Positions 21,339-32,223 of a stretch of DNA of 63,098 nucleotides are shown one piece after another (within the stretch, counting starts at the first letter, position 1; each line of letters starts with the position of its first letter). Origin of the DNA: Folioceros fuciformis (lineage: Eukaryota > Anthocerotophyta > Anthocerotopsida > Anthocerotales); NCBI GenBank assembly GCA_049999805.1, contig JBNGIO010005370.1, positions 1-63,098 of the forward strand, given 5' to 3'. Under the pieces are notes generated by a model. It searched no databases. It saw nothing but the letters and a program-made list of their open reading frames with translations, and had not been told where the DNA came from. A program made the position numbers and the translations under genes.

Positions 21339-23024
21339 TCAGATTGTCAGACAGAGACGTGACAACAAGAATTTCAAAGGTTTTGGCTGAAGGCCATCTG
21401 CACCTGCTGATTTCTTCGCGAGTTTTGCCCAAGCCTGGTTCGTCTCTGCAATCACATTTAATGCGTAGTCCTGGAACAAGGGGAAACTCAACCTCCGTTA
21501 GTGGAAAGTGTTACGTGCGCCCACAGCGCCAGACCTTGTCCCAGATTTATGTCATGCCGATGGACATACTTTATCGGCCGGCTTGTTTTCGAGTCCGAAT
21601 TTATTGGCAGGTTTTCCATCAGGGATCTTGTAGTCCCTGAACCAGTCTCGAATGGCAGTCAACGTTCCCTGATGACAAGGGCACATCAAGTAACAAATCA
21701 GGCTGAGAAACTCCTCAATATCCTACTCCCAGCGCACTCTGCATTCAAGGCATGACTTGATAAATACCGGAAAGTGTTTCTCCATGCTCTCCACATCGTT
21801 GACAAGAGAAGCCTTGGGGTCATCCACAGAGATGGCCACGACCTTCCAGTCCAGCTCGCCTTCATCGATCATGGCTAAAACTGCTAGTGGTTTGACCTGT
21901 AACACATCCCCGATCTTTGCTTGTCTCTCCCCGATTTCCACAACATCCACTGCACCAGAACACGGACACTTGAATTTAAGCACCTGCTGTCGTAAGAAAC
22001 AACGACTCACCCCAATTTTTGAAAAAGTCTTCAGGAAGCAGGTCCTTCACCTTGCCAGACTGTCTATGACGACTGGTAAACGCGTGCGAACGAACCTGGA
22101 TCATTGTCCCCAAATGCTCCTTCGACCTCCTTATTTGAGTGTTCCGGATCCTCCCAAGTTTGAGGCAGCAATCCATAATTCCAGTTTATGTTGTACCTGA
22201 CATTTCCACCAAAGAGTCATTTCCTCCCCCAGACTAGGACGTTATAAACGAATCAACCTGTCACACCACCAAGACATCGAATGAGGAGTACCGTAGACAG
22301 CACATACGGATAGTAGCGCAGCTTGCCCTTCTTGGTATCCTGTTTGATTGGATTGTGAGTCTCATCAGTTGCCACCTCCATTTTAGCCTTGGTTTCCTTC
22401 GGAATCTCCACAACGAAGTTAAACAGGCCATTTCCAGCATGGAGCGGGATGTCATGCCAAGGGGAAATCTGAGAGAGAGGAAAAAAACCGTCAACAACCA
22501 CCGATTCATAGTCTTCGAACCTCCATCACTCAACTCCAATCCAGAACGAACAAACACACTCCCTCACGCTTCACCATTGCTAACAAAAATCGTTCTACGG
22601 AACACCGCCATTGATTCCAAATTCTTCACACACAATCTCCTCATAGCACCGCGAAAAAAATGCACTCTTCGCCCGCCTCACTCAGCTCGGAAACTAATGC
22701 AGGCCAGATAGGCACGCTTCCAGCATTACTCACAGTCTTCCCCGACTCGTCAGAGAAGAAGACTCGGTAGTCGAGAGTCTCCGCCTTCCCTTCCTCCCGC
22801 ACCGCATAGTCCGGCCGCTGCAGCGCTCGCAACAAATGTAGGCCCCGCCTGGAACCGCTGGAAGCAGCAGGCCTGCGCCGCTGCCGGACCGCCTGGCCCG
22901 TCCATGCCCCGAGGCAGGCGCGCAGACCCGCAGGAACAGCGCACACCTCGATCTGCCGGGACAGGACCCGCGCAGAGGCCGGCGCACAGTAGGGCACGGC
23001 AGTCCGCACCCCAGCCACCGCCAT
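21339..23024 (-). CDS. PPA6: Soluble inorganic pyrophosphatase, plastid-type
   Basis: Hydrolyses pyrophosphate to phosphate and pulls biosynthetic reactions forward in the stroma. Exons from the right: 22734-23024, 22308-22468, 22096-22196, 21768-21949, 21570-21668 and 21339-21470; 321 residues. The first ~70 residues are rich in Ala, Arg and Ser with few acids, consistent with a transit peptide. The core shows [26 protein letters not shown], the Lys/Tyr motif [16 protein letters not shown], the metal-binding Asp cluster [41 protein letters not shown] and [18 protein letters not shown]. The exon 3 donor (G|GTTCGT) is weak. The last 20 residues after [10 protein letters not shown] do not resemble family C-termini, and an in-frame splice to UROD is possible there. 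Confidence 0.92.
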
Positions 23025-23626
23025 CGCTGCGCCTCGCCAAGCTCGTCTCAGAATTCCACTGAGTCACCTCCTCCTCTTCGCCTTCAGGCAGACGAGCTCC
23101 AGACCCAAGCTCTGCTCCAATGAACGACTGTTATCAGGTCTGTTATCTGTTTGCAGATTACCATGAATCGCGTTTCATTTCTCTGCTGTTGCATGTTGCT
23201 GTCAGGTCTGTTATCTTTTTGCTGATTGCCGACAGAATCGCGTTTCATTCCTCTGATGCTGTTTATTGAACTTGGCGGCTCTTGAGGAGAGAACAGAAGG
23301 AATAAGGCAAAAAAGCCCTTGTCGGGACTCTGAAGAGCCAGGCCAAAGGAGAAAAAGGCCCCTCGGTGCTGAAGCCTCGGTTACCAGAAAAGCCGGGTGG
23401 ACAGATCCATGCCCCTACCTGCATTGATTCTGGAGGCCCGGCTTCGCTGACCGTCGGACGGAGCGCGAAGGGTTTTTTCGAAGGCCTCGTCTGTTTCCGG
23501 TGGTGCTGTCCCGTTCTCGGATCTGAATTCTTGATACCAAGTATTGCTGGATTGAGATGTTTTCATGCCAGTCTGGTATCAAGACTGGAGGATTGGGATC
23601 GGGGGTTTGTGTTGTACTTTCTCGGC
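23025..23626. promoter_or_regulatory. Shared divergent promoter region, pyrophosphatase / FPP synthase
   Basis: About 0.6 kb separates the start codons of two divergently transcribed genes, so both promoters must lie here or overlap. It includes the 68-bp duplication noted separately. An in-frame extension of the FPP synthase frame reaches back to 23366, but its sequence is not conserved-looking. Confidence 0.5.
23133..23260. repeat. Tandem duplication, 68-bp period, in the divergent promoter
   Basis: The blocks from 23133 and 23201 share TCAGGTCTGTTATCT, TTTGC.GATT and GAATCGCGTTTCATT in the same order and spacing. Confidence 0.75.
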
Positions 23627-25997
23627 ATGCAGCTATGGAGATTGCATGTTGTGAGTCGTGTTCGTTTTCTCAGGCCGTCTTGCCTTGCGTCGAGGACGAT
23701 GCCGTCGAGTGCTGCCGGCCCCGTCGCTGGGGAGGTTGTGAGTAATGGTAAATCCGAGGGCAAAGATGCTGTCAAGAGCCAGGGCTCTGGAGACAGATCT
23801 ACTTTTTTGGCTGTTTATGACACCTTGAAGAGCCTGTTGTTAGCGGATTCCAAGGCTTTCTCTTACACGGCCGAGTCACGAGCTTGGGTTGAAGAGGTGA
23901 TGCCAATGCCTGAGCTCTGTGATTCCCGCTCCAGTCCGGATGTGGGATTGTGCACTGACATTTTGTTTCTTTCCCGGGCAGATGCTCGACTACAACGTGC
24001 CTGGAGGTAGGCTTGCGACCTTGTGGTTGATGGCTTATGCATATTGCTGGTTCAAAGAGTCTTGGTCTCTCTGCGAAGGTTTTGTGTCGTTACGGTCTTC
24101 ATATCACGTCTGTGACTGCAGGGAAGCTGAACAGGGGACTGTCCGTGATCGACAGTTTGAGGCAATTGAAAAGCGAAGAGCTGTCGGAGCAAGAGGTTTT
24201 TCTGGCATGCGCTCTTGGATGGTGCATTGAGTGGGTAAGATAGTCATTTATGTCACCTGTGCAAGCGCTCAGAGGTGTAGCGTGTTATGGTCTGGTTCTT
24301 ACAGCAGGCTGGACCATGTTTGTTGATCATGCAGCTTCAGGCGTATTTTTTAGTGCTTGACGATATCATGGATAGCTCAGTGACCCGTCGAGGACAGCCT
24401 TGCTGGTTCCGTGTCCCGAAGGTCAGAATGCAGATGGGTACATCACCGTCTCAGTAGTCTTTGCAAGCACCTTGTTCCTCAGTCTGTGTTCGTTTCTTTC
24501 ACCAGAGCTGAACTGGGGTTTTGATGTTCTGTAGGTGGGGTCGATAGCCATAAACGATGGGGTCCTTTTGCGGAACCACATTTTTATAATTTTAACCACA
24601 TACTTTCGGGATCATCCCGTCTATGTTGACCTCCTGGAGCTCTTCAATGAAGTATGTGATCCAAGGACCAGCCCATCTCCTTTACATTGTCTATGGCATT
24701 GACATAGGAATTTTGCGTGACGGAATGGTTCGTTTTCCAGGTGGAGTATCAAACGTCTTCAGGTCAAATGCTTGATTTGATCACCACCCCTGCTGGGGAG
24801 GTTGACTTGTCCAAATATATTCTCCCAACGTAATATTCTTTCAAAATGACTGATAATGTGCAGATTCACTCTCGGTCTTGGTGATGGGACCAATCTGGGG
24901 CTTTAACTTGTAACTGCCTTTTGCAGATACATCCGAATTGTGCAGTTCAAAACTGCTTATTATTCATTCTACCTTCCTGTAAGCCCCGAATGACTTCATT
25001 TGGATCTGGGCTGGTTGTACGTTCGTGAGTCCAACAGCCCTGTGGGTTTCGTAGGTTGCATGTGCTCTGCTGCTGGCTGGAGAAAGCTTGGCTAAGCATG
25101 AATCAGTGAAGGATATTCTTGTACAGATGGGCACCTATTTTCAAGTGCAGGTAACCCTACATTTCCATCACAGGGCATAACAGCTCAGACTCTTGGCATG
25201 GTTGGGTAAGACTCTGTCTTTACCTCTCGTGCAGGTGCTCCTGACTGATGGGTGAGTATGGTGGCAGGATGATTTCCTGGACTGCTATGGCGATCCTCAA
25301 TTCATTGGAAAGGTTGGTATTGAGGTTATTTTAAGCAGTCCTCTGTGCGGAGTGTAATTAGTTCCTGTACCTGTCCGGATTGTCATTGGAGGATCTTCTT
25401 ATTGGTCTATTGAGCAGGTTGGTACGGACATAGAAGACACAAAATGTTCCTGGTTGGTAGTTCAAGCCTTGCAGCGAGCAGATGACGAACAGAAGGAGAG
25501 GATTAAGGTACTCTATACCGCTTGCTATTGATCTTGAGGACTTCATTTGTAACTTGATTTTTATAGTCATTCTATCCGATCTCAGAGAAACTACGGGAAA
25601 CATGATGCTGCTAAGGTCGCAGAAGTCAAGAAAGTCTACAACGAGCTAAATTTGCAGGTAGTTTTATGTTTGCCTGTACTGTGGAGCCGTTGTCTAGGGC
25701 CTTCGTCCTGATAATCACAACCTTCCTGGAACTCTCCTGTGAGCACGCGTTTCACCTTTATTAATTCCACAACTATTCTTACCCAGAAAGTGTACGCGGA
25801 CTACGAGCAAGAGAGCTACGAGAAGCTGACCGCTGCTATAGGGCAGCAGGAAAGTGCGAATATTCAAGTAAGCCCGTGTTGACCAGTAGGCTTTTCTTAT
25901 AGCTTGCTTGAGAGCGTGCTTTACGGCACAGTGACTGTGCTTCGTGCAGGGTGTGCTCAATAAATTTCTCGGGAAGATCTACAAGAGGTCGAAGTAG
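23627..25997 (+). CDS. FPS: Farnesyl diphosphate synthase (13 exons)
   Basis: Condenses IPP with DMAPP and then GPP to farnesyl diphosphate, the sterol and sesquiterpenoid precursor. Exons: 23627-23896, 23982-24006, 24122-24234, 24335-24421, 24535-24651, 24741-24829, 24927-24978, 25055-25150, 25268-25312, 25418-25507, 25586-25657, 25787-25867, 25950-25997; 394 residues with consistent phases. Both Asp-rich motifs are present, [11 protein letters not shown] and the variant DDFLD (usually DDYLD), plus [39 protein letters not shown] and the C-terminal GKIYKRSK. The ATG at 23627 adds [20 protein letters not shown]..., an Arg-rich, acid-free leader that looks mitochondrial, comparable to the long form of Arabidopsis FPS1. 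The ATG at 23699 gives a 370-residue cytosolic form. Confidence 0.95.
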
Positions 25998-26322
25998 GAA
26001 ATGTACTGCTGTACTCCCTCAGGGACATCGACGCGGATTCATTCTTTCTCTGCCGTTGGCAGCCAGCAAGATGCTCCTATTTGCCCATGGAAAATCAGGG
26101 TTCTGATCAACTCAAAATTTGTATGACGACAGGCAAACAACAAGCCTGATATGTGATTCGAATTTGATTTGTCCTAGGAAGTGGAAACCACATATAAGAC
26201 CTTACACCTATGCCATAGCTGACGCCTCCTGCCTTGTTGCAGTGGCAAACTCACATGTTGGATTTCGATACTTGACGTCTGATACCATAGATCAGGGGTG
26301 CCGCATAGGCCTTTCTTGGTTG
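25998..26322. other. Convergent 3' intergenic region
   Basis: This lies between the FPP synthase stop and the nitrobindin stop. No gene was seen. Confidence 0.5.
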
Positions 26323-27053
26323 CTATTCTACAACCTTTACTAAGACTGCTTGCAAGTGTTTCTGCAATTCGCAAGTTGTTGTTGCCATATCCACACTGTA
26401 CTTCAATTCTCCACTGACAACCTCAAATGTCCTGGAAATTGCAGTGACCTGCACCGCCACGTCATTGTAACCCTCGAACAAACAGAAGGGTGAAACTCAC
26501 AGCATGGATACAGGGGAATTGTGCTACCTTGGACGCGTTCCCGACAACGGCACTCTGGAGCTGTAAGGTTTGTTTGGACGCATCGTAGGTACCTTTCTGC
26601 GCACGCATCCGAACATTCTGTCAAATCCGTTTGTCAAGTCTTCATGAGAACTCGGCCATGATAGACGAGTGCCTACCTGAACTTCCGCCAGTCCATTGCT
26701 CTGGGCAATCACCACCTCGATGGAGCCGTCAGGCTTGGGCCGCCAGTATCCACTCTCAGCATGCATAGGCTCTCCGGAGTCGAGTTTCCAGGTTTTCTGC
26801 GTGTATGCAATCACAGGCTGCATCCGAGAAAGGACAAATTCAGAAAGCAGGATGGGAGCAATCAGAAGAGCAGCACAGCAGATCAGCCCGGAAATGGAGT
26901 GACCTTGCCCGTGTGCCACAGCCGAATCTCCTCGCCATACTTGAAAGACTTGATAGTGGGATATCCCCCTTCTCCCTGCCCTCGCCAAGTACCCAGCAAG
27001 AAAGCAAGCGGCTGCAGAGCCGGATGCAGCGGGAAAGAACTTCCTTGTGCCAT
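26323..27053 (-). CDS. Nitrobindin-like heme beta-barrel protein (THAP4/UPF0678 family)
   Basis: Small lipocalin-like barrel. Plant and animal nitrobindins hold ferric heme and react with nitric oxide or peroxynitrite, so that role is inferred here. Exons from the right: 26904-27053, 26677-26817, 26528-26596 and 26323-26448; 161 residues, the length of the Arabidopsis protein. Motifs: [69 protein letters not shown] and [11 protein letters not shown]. The axial heme His is present near the C-terminus in LQKHLQAVL. The alternative ATG at 27101 adds 16 residues. No targeting signal is evident. Confidence 0.92.
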
Positions 27054-27784
27054 CAATGCTGCCGCTGAATGCTTGTTTGAATTTTTTCTACGCGCTAGCA
27101 AAAATGGGGGTCACAAGCACCTCGCCCTCGGCCCATTTTGTCTATGTGCCCAACTAGACCTATATTCCCCGTTACTTCGGAGTAGGATTGATTCCTGCAG
27201 GATTCTCTCGAATCAAGTGCTTGGAAGTTGGAATGACCGCCAATGACCGGGCTCAGGCCTTACATTGATTTCATCTCCAACACATCCAACTGTCCTCCAT
27301 TCCTCACACCCTACAGTTGTGGTCGGCTTTCCGTTGAAGGTCGAGGCCAGAGGTGCTCATGGATATATGTACATACATTGGTAACTTATGATTTACATGA
27401 TATCGACATAAATATGTACTGCGTCTGGCATCGACTCCGGTTTGTCCACGCAGCTTGCCTGACGACGCTGTGGGGTAAAGGTGAGAGGCCTTTTAGTCCA
27501 AGAGAAACTGAGGAAAGGAGACCAGTCCCGGACGCAATTCAAGCAAAAGATGAAGACTCATGGTGGGAAACTCCAGGCACCAACCATTTATGGATTTGCT
27601 TCAGGTCTCAGATCACAGAGCTGGACGACCGGTCCACAGCTAAGTCTTATCTCTCTGAGCAGGACCAGAGTCCTACCGAGATAGATAGTTAGCCCGTACA
27701 GAGGAAAGTCCCATTGAAAGCCGTTCGAAGAGTTGTACAGTGTGTATGATGAGAATCACCTGTGGGCACACGTCCACTCGTCAG
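27054..27784. other. Intergenic, no supported gene
   Basis: This separates the nitrobindin gene from a minus-strand epoxide-hydrolase relic. Open frames (up to 149 codons) lack recognisable domains. Confidence 0.5.
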
Positions 27785-29011
27785 CCTTCGCGCTCCTTGA
27801 AGAATTTGATGTGATCTCAGCCGACACAAGTTCAGGGCGTTCCTGTTACATGAAGTGATTGGCACATTGGACGAGTACAGCCTCCTTCGGCTTTGGGACG
27901 AGCCACTTGAACCCTCCTTCGTGCAGATATTCGTTTACTACCAGGGAAATCGTACACCAGATCCTTCTTACCAATGATGAACAACGCAAGAATATCTGGG
28001 ATACCGGTCTCACTCCAGGCAGCTTTTAGCTCCCATGACCTGTGCATGCAGAAACAAGTGTGATGGCAACCACAGGCATGTGGCTATGATATTTGAAGAT
28101 GCAACCCTTACTGCAACGCACTGGTCGTGACGAAGAAACAACCGTACCTGTCCAGCGAACGATAATGGTTCAGGGGAGTGGTACGAAGTGAGCTAAATCC
28201 TGCTCTGTAAACCACGGCGGAAGTTCTTCAGGTGCATCAGCTGTGAAGTCGTCTTCCTCAGGTTTGTCCTCGTTCTGGAAAGGTCTCTCGGCGAGTAACA
28301 GTGCCTTGAGAACGTCTTCATACCCGGTCTTCTCGTACAAAGCCTCCGCCACTCCCTTCTTCGGTCAGTGCACCATCTCACGACCCGTCCACCACGGACG
28401 GTGGCATCCGAGCTGCCGTTCTGTCATCATCGTTACCGTCCCTGATAGCGCGCCACCCTAAACCCTGAACCCTAAGGCGACAAGCCCCGACGCAATTGTG
28501 TCACGATACTCCCGACAGGAAGGCGAGGGGAGGCAGGAAAAGTACACTCAGTATCACAGCCGCTTTCACACGATCCGGCCACAGCAAGCACAAATCCCTG
28601 GCAAGGATAGCTCCGAAGTCGTGTCCCGTCAGGAATGCGTGCCACAAACAGAGATCCCTCAGCACGCACACAGAGCTCTCCAACCCTTGCAAACCAGCTA
28701 AGCTACAGCGCAGGAGACTCCGGACCCTTGTTGACACCGTAGCCTCGGAGGTCAGGAGCCACACCGTGGAGACCCGCCGCTGCCAGAGCTGGCAGCTGAT
28801 GTCGCCAAGAATACCAGCTCTCAGGATATCAATGCAGCAGCATCACAACAGGCCCTGCAATCCATTGAACTCAGAAATCGAGGCTCCAGACATGCATGCA
28901 GCCACAAACATCATCCGGTATCTTCTAGGCTTCAAACTGACCGGATCCCTGATCCACGATGCAAATTTTCAGGCCGTTGGCATCCACAAATCGATGCGTC
29001 ACTTCTCCCAT
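27785..29011 (-). pseudogene. Epoxide hydrolase pseudogene (minus-strand copy)
   Basis: Decayed paralog of the three plus-strand hydrolases downstream. Exon 1 (28942-29011) still reads MGEVTHRFVDANGLKICIVDQGS with a donor in the usual place. In exon 2 the oxyanion-hole motif HGFPESW has become His-stop-Tyr-PESW (TGA at 28831-28829). The segment after GPESP, normally EEYTALHQVGDIIGLLDALG, is missing. The nucleophile region VLTGHDFGA-like and the C-terminal GKKDLVYDFPG segment are recognisable but in different frames. Because it stands opposite to the other copies, it probably arose by an inverted duplication. Confidence 0.8.
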
Positions 29012-29968
29012 CCTGCTGGGCTCGGCGCTCTCTGGACTCCACAACATACAGCTCCGATTCCCCACCCCGGTGACAACGGCAGCTGTCCATCCCCGCGATC
29101 CACCGTCTATGGTGTGCTTTCGACAAGGGGACTCTCTTGCTCCTGCACGGCGTGCACCTCATCTAGGTACAGCAGGATGCTTAGTGCTTCCACCCACGGC
29201 TTACTCTGCAATCGAGGGATTTATTAGAATAATTCGTGGCCAGCTGCAGATCTCGCTCTCAGAAAGTAGCTTCGTCATGAAGTACTTACGTTCTACAACC
29301 TGTTCGAGAAGAAACGAAGAGTTTTATTCGTTGTGGATGACAACGATCCCACAACCAAAAGTTGTTGGTCTGTTGAGAACGCCCGTTGTAACAATGCGAA
29401 ATGCACTTGAAAGGGCTTGAGAGACACGCAACCGTGAAACGACTTGACAAGATTCTTTTCACTGTCGACCCCAAGGACTGAATTCATGGCCACCGTCCTC
29501 CTCGGATCATTTGCTGATCTCGGCTGAAGAAAAAGTTTTGGAGGCTGCAGCTCCGTCCCTTGACGCGCTCCTTGCGCCTATACTCTCCTCGAGCAATTTG
29601 TGAAGCGCGTTATATACTGCATATTTCTGAGAAAACAAGCTTCACATGAAGCCACACCAGCCATCGCACTCTCTTGTCGCACAGTTCACCAAGAGCGTAT
29701 ATCGGTGGTCATCGAGGTCGGTTTCTCTAAACTTCCATACACTTGCAGATGTGACAAGAGCAAAGTCCACTGACAGGAGCTAGGCTTCTGCTTTCTAAAA
29801 AAAGAACGAGGAACAATCCTCCACTCAGAAACGGTGCCTCCTCGGATTACGCGCCTGGTTGATGCCATCAGATAGTAAGGGTTGGGCCTGGCAGCTACAT
29901 TCATGCACCATCCTGAGGCCGGGAGGTAGCGGAAGGTAGCCAAGCTTGTGGAGCTCGGAGCTGATCGG
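29012..29968. other. Spacer between divergent hydrolase copies
   Basis: No gene is supported. This would be the shared upstream region of the minus-strand relic and the intact hydrolase. Confidence 0.5.
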
Positions 29969-31312
29969 ATGGGGGAAGTAACGCATCGCTTTGTGGAGGC
30001 CAATGGTCTGAAAATTCACATTGCGGAACAGGGATCCGGTGAGTCGGGATATGGAGGATGCATGCAGGTTTGGAAAGGTGTCTGCATAATCTTGTGCTGG
30101 TTAGCATTTGGCGGATGAGGCTGCGGATGTTTGTTGTAGGACCGATTGTGCTGCTGCTTCACGGATTTCCTGAGAGCTGGTACTCTTGGCGGCACCAGCT
30201 GCCAGCTTTGGCAGCCGCGGGGTTCCATGCTGTTGCTCCTGACATCCGAGGGTACGGCGAGACCAAGGGGCCGGAATCTCCTGAGGAGTACACCGCGCTG
30301 CACCAAGTGGGAGACATTATTGGCCTGCTTGATGCTCTCGGGGAGAAGAAGGTAGGCGGACATGCACAGGCTCCTTGTCTAGATTTCGGTGCGTTTCAAT
30401 GCTTAGGCCGGGTGGAGGTGAGCCTAAGCAGACTGGTTTTGCAGGCATTTGTGGTGGCACACGATTGGGGAGCAGCGCACGCATGGGATCTTTGCTTGAT
30501 GCGGCCAGACCGTGTGAGAGCCCTTGTGTCATTGAGTGTGCCATTCCTGCCTCGCAGTTCCAGCGGAAGCCTCTTGAAGCAGTTTAGTGCTGTTGAAGGA
30601 GAAGGTTTCTACATGGTCCGGTACCAGGTATGGCAGCGCCCTGTAAGCCTGAGGTTTACCGTGCATGTGCGTGACTTGTTCATGGTTGACGCTGTTGAGG
30701 TGCTGGTGGCGGGTTGGCAGAAAAAGGGACAGACTGAGGCATTGTACGAGAAGAAGGGGTATGACTTTGTTCTGAAAGGACTTCTCGTTGGAGAGAAAGG
30801 TTTTAAGCATGTGGACAAACCTGAGGAAGAAGACTTCACAGCTGATCCACCTGAAGAACTTCCGCCTTGGTTCACCGAGGAGGATTTGGCTCACTACGTA
30901 AACACGTTCAAGAAGATAGGGTTCACCACACCTCTGAACGTCTATCGTGCCATCGAGAGGTCAGTGGTTCTGGATCCATCCCCTAATTTCCAATTCGTTG
31001 GGCTCCGGTGTCACGCCCGCCGGGGCCTTGCATCATACTCGTCTATGCATACACAGGTCTTGGGAATTGAAGGCTCCTTGGAACGAGTGTGGCATCCCCG
31101 ACACTCCTGCCTTGGTCATCGTAGGAGACAAGGATCTGGTATACCACTTCCCTGGAATAAAGGAGTATATACACGGAGGGGCCTTCAAGGCGGATGTGCC
31201 AAAGCTGAAGGAGACCATAGTCGTCGAAGGTGCACATCATTTCATACAGCAGGAGCGTCCAGACCTTATCTCAACCAACATCATTAAGTTTTTCAAGGAG
31301 CACAGTGACTGA
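29969..31312 (+). CDS. Epoxide hydrolase, alpha/beta-hydrolase fold (intact copy)
   Basis: Soluble epoxide hydrolase of the plant type, adding water to epoxides (for example fatty-acid epoxides; the real substrate is unknown). Exons 29969-30038, 30140-30351, 30445-30627, 30721-30959 and 31057-31312 give 319 residues with introns of 93-101 bp. Motifs: oxyanion [33 protein letters not shown], nucleophile Asp in VVAHDWGAAHAWD, cap Tyr candidates in LYEKKGYDFVLKG and NVYRAIERS, acid Asp in VGDKDLVYHFPG, and catalytic His in EGAHHFIQQERPD. PPWFTEEDLAHYV is a signature of plant family members. No premature stop or frameshift was found, unlike in the neighbours. Confidence 0.92.
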
Positions 31313-31379
31313 CGAATCCTTGGCCACAGGATCATATTGTTTGGTACATTGCGTTAACTTCTATATATAGCCAACAGAA

Positions 31380-31990
31380 AACGAATCTTTCTTGTTATGT
31401 ATCTCCCAAAATTGCGATTCATACTAAGCAATGCATGTCCAACAAAAATGTGTGTCCCAACATCTCTGTGAATCTCCACAACATGAAACTCCAAGTTCCC
31501 CTTCTTTAATGACTGGATCTTGACAGTGCTACCATGCATGCGTATTTTTATCCCGTTTTCTGCAAATATTGCACATACTCAAATGGCCAAACAACAAGGA
31601 TTCAGCCTGGTCCATGCTTCTTGCTTCACTCGCTGCGTCAAGACCTGTTGTGCATCCACATCCACAAGGCTCCCACACCTTGCATAGCCACACATGGAAG
31701 ACACACTGCTGCCAACAACGAGATCTGAAGCAAGTCCTTTGACAGCCGCTGCAGCATGCAGAACCACTCCATGCCCACTCATTGTTTGTCTGCCTTGTAG
31801 AATGGAACATGGCTGCACACCTGGAACAATCACGGTTCCTCCTTCCTCTCCAATGTCCGTGTGCATATACACCAGGCAACCAACGTCACCAGATCAAATT
31901 CGAACTGAACCTGCACATCCAAGCGTCGACAGAAACTGCAGCATGAGCTGTGGAAAGAGCTTGCTAGGCCCGCTCATGGCTGGCGACACC
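31380..31990 (-). pseudogene. PPR gene relic
   Basis: Fragments match two segments of the intact PPR gene at 35356-38445: LHAAAAV...SDL.VGSS and a Cys/Gly-rich SMYAK-type stretch (31579-31800), then GSTVKIQSLKKG and GTHIFVGHALLSM (31390-31540). Frames are broken and the intervening repeats are deleted. Its upstream flank (about 31765-31990) also resembles the region upstream of the intact PPR gene (about 38590-38850), including TGTGGAAAGA and GCTCATGGCTGG. It therefore derives from a duplication that included the PPR 5' region. Confidence 0.75.
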
Positions 31991-32223
31991 GCGTGGATGT
32001 GACCAGCTGAAAATTTGTTCGAGGCACGTCAGTCGACCTCAACCTGACTATTGTATCTGTTTCGCGAGACGCCGCTTTGAGTCCTTCGATTTTGCACATG
32101 TTCAATGCCTCTGTAGGGTAGGGTTGAGCTGGCAACGTGGAGGTGGAATCCTTATGCATGCAGCATCCTGACACGGGGAGGGAAGCGGAGTTGGCCAAGG
32201 TTTGGGATCGCTGAGCTCACAGC

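Noticed and set aside
29286-29500. Short open frames between divergent hydrolase copies
   Set aside because: Under 70 codons, on one strand only, with no motif.
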